Below, in pieces: positions 16,877 to 23,362 of a stretch of DNA of 64,000 nucleotides (the stretch's first letter is position 1; each line of letters starts with the position of its first letter). The translations under genes and the position numbers were made by a program. This DNA is from Patescibacteria group bacterium (GTDB lineage Bacteria; Patescibacteriota; Patescibacteriia; 2-12-FULL-60-25), in the NCBI GenBank assembly GCA_028688515.1, contig JAQTXZ010000001.1, positions 907,073-971,072 of the forward strand. Reading direction: 5' to 3'. The notes beneath the pieces are model-generated. The model was not told where the DNA came from, did not search any database, and saw only the letters and a list, made by a program, of their open reading frames with translations.

Positions 16877-17353
16877 ATGCAACTATATCTCGCAGCTGAC
16901 CACGCCGGTTTTGCACTCAAAGAAAAACTTAAAACTCACCTTGCGAAACAAGGACATGAGATTTTTGACGTGACGCCGACTTTTCACGCGGGAGATGATT
17001 ATCCACTTGTCGCAAAAGAACTGTCGTCCTATGTACGACGTACCGCGTACGACGTACAACGTGATCAGAAACGTGGTACGAGACACGTGGTACGTGGTAC
17101 GAAGGGTTTGTTGATTTGCGGCAGCGGTATCGGCGTTTGCATTGCATCCAATCGACACAAAGGCATTCGCGCCGCCGTCGGACATGATGCAAAAGAAGTT
17201 AAACTTGCACGCGAGCACAACGACATTAATATTTTATGCTTGTCCGGACGGCTCACAAAAATCAATGATGCGATAAAGATGATCGAAATATTTTTGAAAA
17301 CAAAAAAATCAAAAGAGGCAAGGCACGCGAGGCGCGTAAAACAATTGAGCTGA
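16877..17353 (+). CDS. rpiB: Ribose-5-phosphate isomerase B (RpiB/LacAB family)
   Basis: A 158-residue sugar-phosphate isomerase linking ribose-5-P and ribulose-5-P. The start MQLYLAADHAGFALKEKL carries the substrate-binding Asp-His, and LLICGSGIGVCIASNRHKGIRAA contains the catalytic cysteine in the CGxGIG loop. HDINILCLSGRLT-type residues complete the site. Between 'DYPLVAKELSSY' and 'GLLICGSG' lie about 24 residues (VRRTAYDVQRDQKRGTRHVV…) encoded by repeat DNA. Other RpiB proteins have only a few residues there. I start at ATG 16877, where homology begins. The frame continues upstream into the repeat element. Confidence 0.92.
   Translation: MQLYLAADHAGFALKEKLKTHLAKQGHEIFDVTPTFHAGDDYPLVAKELSSYVRRTAYDVQRDQKRGTRHVVRGTKGLLICGSGIGVCIASNRHKGIRAAVGHDAKEVKLAREHNDINILCLSGRLTKINDAIKMIEIFLKTKKSKEARHARRVKQLS
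17032..17104. repeat. Palindromic-word repeat inserted in frame inside rpiB
   Basis: The DNA is nearly all TACGACGTACCGCGTACGAC and GTGGTACGAGACACGTGG words, which are mutually inverted and can fold into a hairpin. Similar words occur between genes at 11457-11490 and 16845-16870. The insertion keeps the frame and adds about 24 residues before the catalytic loop. Confidence 0.8.
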
Positions 17354-17364
17354 TGAGTTGATCC

Positions 17365-17480
17365 CCCCCTGCTTTGATACTGCGTATCAAAGCTGTCCCC
17401 TTAACAATGGGACGTCGAGGTTCGATATCCCCTTTGACAAGGGGGACATTCAACGCTGCGCGTTGAATTGGGGGAATCAA
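17365..17480. repeat. Noncoding repeat with CCCCTTTGACAAGGGGG words
   Basis: Three short inverted words follow each other: GCTTTGATACTGCGTATCAAAGC, CCCCTTTGACAAGGGGG and TTCAACGCTGCGCGTTGAA. The middle word is the one inserted in polX at about 1370-1400. The stretch lies between rpiB and the first surface-protein gene. Confidence 0.7.
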
Positions 17481-17520
17481 CTCATGGACTTTATAAGCTT
17501 ACATGTTATACTTGAATTAT

Positions 17521-18942
17521 ATGAAAAGCATATCAGTCATCGGCCTGATTTTGATGGCCGCATTAATACTATCATCCAATGTCGCGAATGCAGCGACACT
17601 CTCTGCAGGAACCTTGATCAAAGCATCGGGGCCTGCCGTTTATTATTATTCTGACACGGGAAAAAGACTTGTCTTTCCGACGGAAAAAACTTTTAAAACT
17701 TGGTTCTCAGATTTCTCCAACGTCACGACAGTTACCGACGCAGAACTTGCGGCGATTCCGCTTGGAGGAAACGTGACTTACAAACCCGGCGTTAAACTCG
17801 TAAAAATCACGACCGACCCGAGCGTGTATGCCGTTGCCGCCGGCGGAGTTTTAAGGCATATCGCCAGCGAGTCATTAGCCGTCTCTCTTTACGGACCGGA
17901 CTGGAACACAAAAGTTGACGATGTACCGGATGCATTTTTTACAAACTACAATGTCGGCTCTGAAATAACTTCGACGAGCGATTTCAGTCCGTCCGCCATC
18001 ACCGCGCTCGCGACAAGTATTGATGCCGATAAGCTGGCGCGCACCACAGGCCAAACTACGGACAATCAAAATACAAACACGACAACCACGACGCCGACGG
18101 CTCCTATCGTAACCCTGACCAGCAACAAAAGCCCTCTGCACTTGAACGACCTCGTGACGATTTCCGCAACCGCAAGCTACGCAACTGGCATCCGTCAAAT
18201 CAGCCTTTTCTTTGACGGCCAACTACTTAACACATGCAACTACACCACGATTTGCAACGTTGATTACCACATGCCGGCTTACTATCAAAAAGATTCTTTT
18301 GAGGCCAGCGTCACCGTTCAGACAATCGACCTGAAAACCGCAAGCAAGGTGCTTGATTTGCCGTTTGCCAGCGCAACGCAGGCAGCATCCGAGGCATCAA
18401 TCAAAGTTGACCGGTCAACAATCAACCCGGGCCAGTCAACCGGAATCACGGTAACCGCCGCCGAAACCGTCAACGTTAAAAACATTACGATTTATGTTGA
18501 TACAAGCACCGTCAAAGGCTGTGATTATTTGGGCAGGACTTGCCAATGGAGTCAGGTGTACAATGGAAACATTGGAAAGACGTTTAATGTCTACGGAATA
18601 ATCACGGACACCAGCGGAAGGGCATATCGCACGACGGATGAAACTATCACGCTCGCGGCAAACGATTCTCCGGCTGTGACGGTACTGACGAGTAAACCGT
18701 GGATTTATGTCGGCGAAACGGTTGATGTGACGGTCTCCGGCGCAGACGACAACGGTATTCAATCCAACATCGTATCGGATGCACAAAAGGCTGTACTTAA
18801 AACATGCTCCGGCGCAAGTCCGTGCACTTACAGCGCAGGTCCGTGGTCGCAAACCGGCACTTACACTTTTTACGGCAAAGCCACAGATCTACTCGGCGCC
18901 AGCGATGAGAGATCCGTGACAGTCGAAGTCAGAAATAACTAA
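17521..18942 (+). CDS. Secreted surface protein: GTLIK/FPTEKTF domain plus Ig-like domains
   Basis: A 473-residue protein with a Sec signal peptide ending near NVANA-AT. Residues about 25-165 form the patescibacterial domain seen in the next gene too (AGTLIKASGPAVYYYSDTGK, KRLVFPTEKTFKTWFSDF, DDVPDAFFTNYNVGSEIT). A Thr/Asn-rich linker follows, then three beta-rich Ig-like repeats (VTLTSNKSPLHLNDLVTIS, IKVDRSTINPGQSTGITVTA, VTVLTSKPWIYVGETVDVTV), two with paired cysteines. It should be exported and may be an adhesin or envelope component. TATACT ends eight bases before the ATG (leaderless geometry). Confidence 0.85.
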   Translation: MKSISVIGLILMAALILSSNVANAATLSAGTLIKASGPAVYYYSDTGKRLVFPTEKTFKTWFSDFSNVTTVTDAELAAIPLGGNVTYKPGVKLVKITTDPSVYAVAAGGVLRHIASESLAVSLYGPDWNTKVDDVPDAFFTNYNVGSEITSTSDFSPSAITALATSIDADKLARTTGQTTDNQNTNTTTTTPTAPIVTLTSNKSPLHLNDLVTISATASYATGIRQISLFFDGQLLNTCNYTTICNVDYHMPAYYQKDSFEASVTVQTIDLKTASKVLDLPFASATQAASEASIKVDRSTINPGQSTGITVTAAETVNVKNITIYVDTSTVKGCDYLGRTCQWSQVYNGNIGKTFNVYGIITDTSGRAYRTTDETITLAANDSPAVTVLTSKPWIYVGETVDVTVSGADDNGIQSNIVSDAQKAVLKTCSGASPCTYSAGPWSQTGTYTFYGKATDLLGASDERSVTVEVRNN

Positions 18943-18974
18943 TCAATTAATTCTTTATTCATATTTTTCAACAT

Positions 18975-19763
18975 ATGTTTAAGCGCATCACTTCTCTGAT
19001 TGCAGCGATCGCCATGCTGGCCGGTACGTTTATGCCGGTCTCAACCTTCGCGGCAACCACCAGTTCATTTAATCCGGGCACATTAATCAAGGGCTCTGGT
19101 CAGGCGGTTTATTATTTTGCCGAAAACGGCAAACGCTACGTTTTCCCGAACGAAAAAACTTATTTCACCTGGTACAACGATTTCAACAAAGTCGTGCAAA
19201 TTCCGGACACTCTTCTGTACGCGATTCCGATCGGCGGCAACGTCACGTATCGCCCGGGCAAAAAGATGGTAAAAATCACAACCGATCCCAAAGTTTATGT
19301 AGTTGACGAAGGCGGTTATCTTCGTCATGTAACGACTGAACAACTTGCTCAGACGTTTTACAATATAAACTGGAAGAACCAGGTTGACGACGTGCCTGAT
19401 GCATTTTTCACCAATTATAAAACAGGGAACGCCATCACAACGGCTGCGGAATACAGCCCGGCCAACGTCATGACCAACACAACCACAATTTCGAAGGACA
19501 AAGGTTTTGACGAATTGATGGCCGCAGTATCGATCGGCAACACGATGACCGGTTTCGTTCCTTCCAGCATGACTGTCAAAAAAGGTACAACCGTAACATG
19601 GACCAATCAAGACAGCGCCACTCACAGCGTTAAGAGCGACGGCTTCCAATCCGAAAATCTGTCTTACAATCAGTCCTACTCGCACACCTTCAACTCGACA
19701 GGTTCATTCCAATATTACGATGGGTTACACACTTCCGTCGTTGGAACGATCAACGTGCAATAG
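18975..19763 (+). CDS. Secreted surface protein: GTLIK/FPNEKTYF domain plus cupredoxin-like domain
   Basis: A 262-residue exported protein (signal peptide to about FAA). The N-terminal domain is paralogous to the preceding gene (NPGTLIKGSGQAVYYFAENG, RYVFPNEKTYFTWYNDF, DDVPDAFFTNYKTGNAIT). Residues about 188-262 form a plastocyanin-like fold (GFVPSSMTVKKGTTVTWTNQ, SATHSV). The C-terminal copper loop reads YYDGLHTSVVGT where copper proteins have YxCxxHxxMxGT. The Cys and Met ligands are replaced by Asp and Val, so type 1 copper binding looks lost. It lies 32 bases after its paralogue and probably shares its transcript. Confidence 0.85.
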   Translation: MFKRITSLIAAIAMLAGTFMPVSTFAATTSSFNPGTLIKGSGQAVYYFAENGKRYVFPNEKTYFTWYNDFNKVVQIPDTLLYAIPIGGNVTYRPGKKMVKITTDPKVYVVDEGGYLRHVTTEQLAQTFYNINWKNQVDDVPDAFFTNYKTGNAITTAAEYSPANVMTNTTTISKDKGFDELMAAVSIGNTMTGFVPSSMTVKKGTTVTWTNQDSATHSVKSDGFQSENLSYNQSYSHTFNSTGSFQYYDGLHTSVVGTINVQ

Positions 19764-19770
19764 ACCCACT

Positions 19771-19838
19771 CCCTCTATCCGGCCCTCATTTTAATGATAT
19801 TGCAGGCCACCTTTCCCCCGTCAAACAAGGGAAAGGAG
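19771..19838. repeat. MITE-like element, partial copy C (left half)
   Basis: CCCTCTATCC followed by ACCTTTCCCCCGTCAAACAAG matches the left half of the 198-bp element. It starts seven bases after a stop codon. Confidence 0.75.
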
Positions 19839-19843
19839 AAACG

Positions 19844-19872
19844 AAAGCCTCGACACTAGTCGGGGCTTTTGT
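19844..19872 (+). terminator. Terminator after the surface-protein pair
   Basis: AAAGCCTCGAC pairs with GTCGGGGCTTT around ACTA (one G·T), then TTTT. Confidence 0.75.
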
Positions 19873-19907
19873 GTTACAATGTGCCGTAATAGTCATCGAA
19901 CGCAAAT

Positions 19908-20375
19908 ATGGCCGAACGATTCCCCGCGCTAACCAAAGAGCAAATTGCCGAGGCTCGTAAAAAAGCCGGCTTGCCGGAAGAAATACCGATTACACCTTCC
20001 AGTAAACGCAATAGAGCAGAGGCTTTAAACGAAGACGTTCGCATTCTGCTCACAAAAGAAATCGACGGATTGAGAGTTGCGGTCCAATCTACCAATTCCC
20101 GTCTGTTCAACATGCAAAAACCGGACGCGAACAGATTGCATTTTCCCGGCGCGGCTTTGCCGAGTTTTAGTACAGAACAAATAAGACATGCGGAAGACGA
20201 TCTACTGGGAAATAAAATCCGCTTGCAATGTCTGGAAGAATCTTTGGAGGCTCTGACAAACAATCAACCGTTGCCGGCCGACTTGAGAAAAACTCTGCAG
20301 ATTCTAGAAAGCGAAAGCGACCCCGGTTCCGCAAGACAAAAAAGTTTGCACGCGCTTTTGATCCAGCTGCCTTAA
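19908..20375 (+). CDS. Unrecognised small helical protein
   Basis: A 155-residue protein, mostly helical and charged, with no signal peptide and no motif I recognise. It opens MAERFPALTKEQIAEARKKA. The middle (RLHFPGAALPSFSTEQIRHAEDDLL) and the end are predicted helices. It lies 19 bases before the aldolase gene on the same strand and may be co-transcribed, although aldolase partners of this kind are unknown to me. Confidence 0.65.
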   Translation: MAERFPALTKEQIAEARKKAGLPEEIPITPSSKRNRAEALNEDVRILLTKEIDGLRVAVQSTNSRLFNMQKPDANRLHFPGAALPSFSTEQIRHAEDDLLGNKIRLQCLEESLEALTNNQPLPADLRKTLQILESESDPGSARQKSLHALLIQLP

Positions 20376-20394
20376 ATTCGTAATTAATCCGACT

Positions 20395-21312
20395 ATGCTC
20401 GTACCTGCAATCAAAGTTCTAAAACCCGCACGCGAACGCCATTATGCCGTTCCCGCATTGAACATCAATAATCTCGAGGCGCTCAAAGCCGTGATTCAAG
20501 CGGCTACTAAGATGCGCTCCCCCATTATAGTTCAGACTTCCGAAGGCGCAATTGAATATGCCGGCATGGATTACTTGATTGCAATGGTCAAAGTCGCAGC
20601 CAAAGCGCCGATCCCCGTAGTACTGCATCTTGACCACGGAAAAGATTTAAAAATCATCAAACAAGCCATTCAAAACGGATACACCAGCGTGATGTTCGAC
20701 GGCTCTGCTCTCCCCTATAAAGAAAACCTTGCCAAGACAAAACAAGTCGTGGCTTGGGCACGCGCAAAAAAAGTCAGCGTCGAGGCGGAGATTGGAGCAA
20801 TCGCCGGAATTGAAGATTTTGTAAGCGTGGCAGACAAAGACGCGCACCTGACAAATCCGGAGCAAGCCGCAAAGTTTGCAAAAGAAACCAAGTGCGACAG
20901 TTTGGCCGTGGCCATCGGCACTGCACACGGCGCATACAAATTTAAAGGCGAAACTCATCTTGATATCGAGAGATTAAAAAAGATCGCCAAGCTCGTAAAA
21001 AATCCGATTGTCTTGCACGGCGCATCGGGCGTGATGGAAGACGTGGTCAAGCTCGCGGAATATCACGGAGCGAAACTCGGCAAAGCTCGCGGCGTTTTGG
21101 ACGAAGACATCAAGCAAGCCATTAAATTCGGCGTCAGCAAAATAAACATCGATACCGACCTGCGTCTTGCCTTTACGGCCGGCGTGCGCGAGGCCATGGA
21201 CCAGATGGTTACAGTGATTGACCCGCGCAAACTCCTAGAACCGGCAATCGTCCTGATGCGCGAGGTTGCGATGAAAAAGATGATTTTGTTTAAAAGCGAG
21301 GGGAAGGGCTAA
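20395..21312 (+). CDS. fba: Class II fructose-bisphosphate aldolase
   Basis: A zinc-dependent aldolase of 305 residues that interconverts fructose-1,6-bisphosphate with DHAP and glyceraldehyde-3-P. The catalytic Asp80 and zinc ligand His81 are in VVLHLDHGKD. Further zinc histidines are in VAIGTAHGAYK and IVLHGASGV. The phosphate-binding block is KINIDTDLRLAFTAGVRE. Its presence points to a glycolytic segment, and with rpiB to sugar-phosphate interconversion. Tagatose-bisphosphate specificity cannot be excluded. No Shine-Dalgarno sequence precedes the ATG. Confidence 0.94.
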   Translation: MLVPAIKVLKPARERHYAVPALNINNLEALKAVIQAATKMRSPIIVQTSEGAIEYAGMDYLIAMVKVAAKAPIPVVLHLDHGKDLKIIKQAIQNGYTSVMFDGSALPYKENLAKTKQVVAWARAKKVSVEAEIGAIAGIEDFVSVADKDAHLTNPEQAAKFAKETKCDSLAVAIGTAHGAYKFKGETHLDIERLKKIAKLVKNPIVLHGASGVMEDVVKLAEYHGAKLGKARGVLDEDIKQAIKFGVSKINIDTDLRLAFTAGVREAMDQMVTVIDPRKLLEPAIVLMREVAMKKMILFKSEGKG

Positions 21313-21382
21313 CCCTCTATCCGTCGCCTCAATTAACGATATTGCGGACGACACCTTTCCCCCGTCTAACAAGGGAAAGGTG
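21313..21382. repeat. MITE-like element, partial copy D (left half)
   Basis: CCCTCTATCCG and the hairpin CCTTTCCCCCGTC…AAGGGAAAGG match copies A-C. It starts at the base after the aldolase stop. The rest of the gap up to 21575 holds only TTTATGGACTTTACGGACTT simple words. Confidence 0.75.
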
Positions 21383-21575
21383 GCTAAAAACAGTAGATTG
21401 TCGTCCTCCCGGAGGGTCACGAGGGACGAGTGAGAGCGAAGCGAAGGATCTTCAAATTGAAACCTCCAGCGAGGCGTTATATACAAATTTGGCTCTATTG
21501 AGCCATTTTTTATTTATCAGTATCCCCGACTTTATGGACTTTACGGACTTTACGGAATCGCGCGTCCAGCGCCGG

Positions 21576-21604
21576 TTGACAAAACCGCCATTTTGTGCTA
21601 TTAT
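21576..21604 (+). promoter_or_regulatory. Promoter with palindromic spacer, upstream of the lipoprotein gene
   Basis: TTGACA (21576-21581), a 17-base spacer, TATTAT (21599-21604) with TGC before it. The spacer overlaps ACAAAAC-N4-ATTTTGT, an imperfect inverted repeat also found, perfect, in the promoter at 58938. The leader is about 115 bases and holds an extra AGGAGG at about 21641. Confidence 0.78.
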
Positions 21605-21727
21605 TGTTGGTTATTTTTAGCGGAATTTCTGTCTAAATCCAGGAGGAAATCACGGGTTTTGACAGGAGTTCCGAACCACTAACGGTTATCGGATCTCGAA
21701 GATCGGTTACACGTCAGGAGGAACAGC

Positions 21728-22066
21728 ATGAAAATCAGTCTGAAGTCGCTCTTTGCAGTCGTTCTCGTCGTTTTCGCTTTCTCGAGTGCCGGCTGCGTCG
21801 CCGAAGGTGTTCCGCCGGCCATGGCCTGGAACGACCATGACGACTTGAAGTTCCTCATGAGCGAACGGAATCGCCACGAGGAGGAGCTCAAGAATCTCCA
21901 GGTCATGCACGACGCGGAAACCCTCCAGCTCAAGAGTAAGCTGGACGGACTCGAGGCCGAGATCGACCGCCTCAAGACCTGGCTCGAGACGGGCAAGGAC
22001 CCGCTCAAGGACCGCGGCCCGTCCGCACCCGGCCAGCAGCCCGCGCCGACCGACGGGCGGAAGTAG
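21728..22066 (+). CDS. Small coiled-coil lipoprotein
   Basis: A 112-residue protein with a lipoprotein signal peptide (MKISLKSLFAVVLVVFAFSS then AGC, lipid Cys at about residue 23). Residues about 40-85 form a strong heptad coiled coil (LMSERNRHEEELKNLQVM, LKSKLDGLEAEIDRLKTWL). The tail is Pro/Gly-rich and disordered. A strong AGGAGG precedes the ATG by six bases. It is GC-leaning with its own promoter and terminator. It should be anchored to the outer face of the membrane. The partner is unknown. Confidence 0.75.
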   Translation: MKISLKSLFAVVLVVFAFSSAGCVAEGVPPAMAWNDHDDLKFLMSERNRHEEELKNLQVMHDAETLQLKSKLDGLEAEIDRLKTWLETGKDPLKDRGPSAPGQQPAPTDGRK

Positions 22067-22090
22067 CACCTTCACCACACCTACCCTTTT

Positions 22091-22133
22091 CCCGAACCTC
22101 GCGTTCCACGCTTGCAGGTTCGGGTTCCGGTTT
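22091..22133 (+). terminator. Terminator of the small lipoprotein gene
   Basis: CCCGAACCT pairs with AGGTTCGGG across a 16-base loop, followed by TTCCGGTTT. The T-run is weak. A diverged CTCCTTCCC…GAGGGAAGG hairpin related to the MITE family follows. Confidence 0.55.
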
Positions 22134-22266
22134 AATGTCCCCTCATCCCCTCTCCTTCCCAACATCAAATGAGGGAAGGGTGAGAGTGCATCAAACCGGA
22201 AGAGACGAAGCACATTGACCCACAAACAAATCGGGAGCGAGAGCTTTCGAGCAGAAGGAGACGGAC

Positions 22267-23124
22267 ATGGAACTCCAGAGCTATGTGAAGCAGTTTACGG
22301 GCGCGGAGAAGATGAGTGGCAACGAGTACCAGCGGCTCTTCGCAATCATCCGCAACGTCAAAGCTTCCGAAAAGGAGCGCGGCGCGGCGGCAACGTTGAT
22401 CGCGGCGAGCTGCTACCTGCAGATCGCCAAAATCGTCTGGAAGTACAGATACGTCGACGTCGACCTCGTGGACGTCTTCTGCCACGCCATGGCCTTTCTC
22501 GCCGAGCTCTGTCTCGCGAGCAATGGCTACGACCCCGCGTTCCGGCACATCTGGCCATACGCCCACCGCGCCGTGGCCGGCGAGATCGCCAAGTACGTGC
22601 GCTGCTCCCGCAGCCTGTACTCCACCACTGATCGAGCGGCCAAGAAGGTCGACCCGGTCAGGCAGGCGCAGGACGCGGTCCGGTTGAACGATACGCTCCA
22701 TGGCGACTGCCGTCAGGCCGAGGAGCTGATCGCGGGCTACGGGATTGATCCCGAAGCTACGCTCATCGCTCGCGAGGAGTGCAGCCTGGAGGAGCGGTAC
22801 GAGCGCATGCTGGTCGACATCAACATCGCTCTCGACGAACTCGCGGAGGAAATCAAAGGTCAGGCGAACGCCGAACGCAACTTGCGGCTCCTCAAGCTTC
22901 GCTTGGGCTTCGAAGGCAGTTACAGCCTCGACGAGATCGGCAAATCATACGGCGTGTCGCGCGAACGCGTTCGGCAGATCGAGATGCGCCTCATGAAGCG
23001 ACTCTCACATCTCACCGGCATTCCGGTCGAGCAACTCAGGGCGATCGCCGAACTGCTTGCTCACGAGACCGGCGCGACTCGCAGTCGCACAAGCGATAGC
23101 CGCCGCCTCGCCAAGGCGGCCTAA
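22267..23124 (+). CDS. Divergent sigma-70 family RNA polymerase sigma factor
   Basis: A 285-residue protein. Residues about 210-255 are a clear region 4 (LRLGFEGSYSLDEIGKSYG then VSRERVRQIEMRLMKRL), including the recognition helix. Residues about 48-118 follow region 2 (YLQIAKIVWKYRYVDVDLVD … YAHRAVAGEIAKYVR), but the -10-reading aromatic residues are poorly kept. About 60 residues between them stand for region 3. It starts after AAGGAG. A second sigma factor is unusual in so small a genome and might read a variant promoter. It is also possible that it is a decaying primary-type sigma. It sits between two lipoprotein genes. Confidence 0.85.
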   Translation: MELQSYVKQFTGAEKMSGNEYQRLFAIIRNVKASEKERGAAATLIAASCYLQIAKIVWKYRYVDVDLVDVFCHAMAFLAELCLASNGYDPAFRHIWPYAHRAVAGEIAKYVRCSRSLYSTTDRAAKKVDPVRQAQDAVRLNDTLHGDCRQAEELIAGYGIDPEATLIAREECSLEERYERMLVDINIALDELAEEIKGQANAERNLRLLKLRLGFEGSYSLDEIGKSYGVSRERVRQIEMRLMKRLSHLTGIPVEQLRAIAELLAHETGATRSRTSDSRRLAKAA

Positions 23125-23362
23125 CAGTACATTCCCACCATCACACTCGTGTCATGAACCGCAGTCCTTGCGTGTTCGTGACCCCGTACTAACTTACAAA
23201 CGTACCTGGCGTACATCACGTTCATCACGTACATCGCGTTAAAAATACGTTATACACGCTATGTACGTCATGTACGTTATGCACGTAAGTTGTAGGTTGA
23301 TACGGGAAACACAACCAAGGCGGCCTCCCGACCGCTCGCTATTTCGACAAGGAGAGATAGAG
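23125..23362. repeat. Noncoding gap of CGTACATCACGTT simple words
   Basis: From about 23198 to 23290 the DNA is a run of degenerate words such as GTACATCACGTTCATCACG and TACGTCATGTACGTTATGC. An open frame crosses it but has no coding character. I see no promoter of standard form here. Confidence 0.65.

Noticed and set aside
23198..23290. CRISPR array
   Set aside because: The repeated words are short, degenerate and contiguous, with no regular spacers. No cas gene is in the window.
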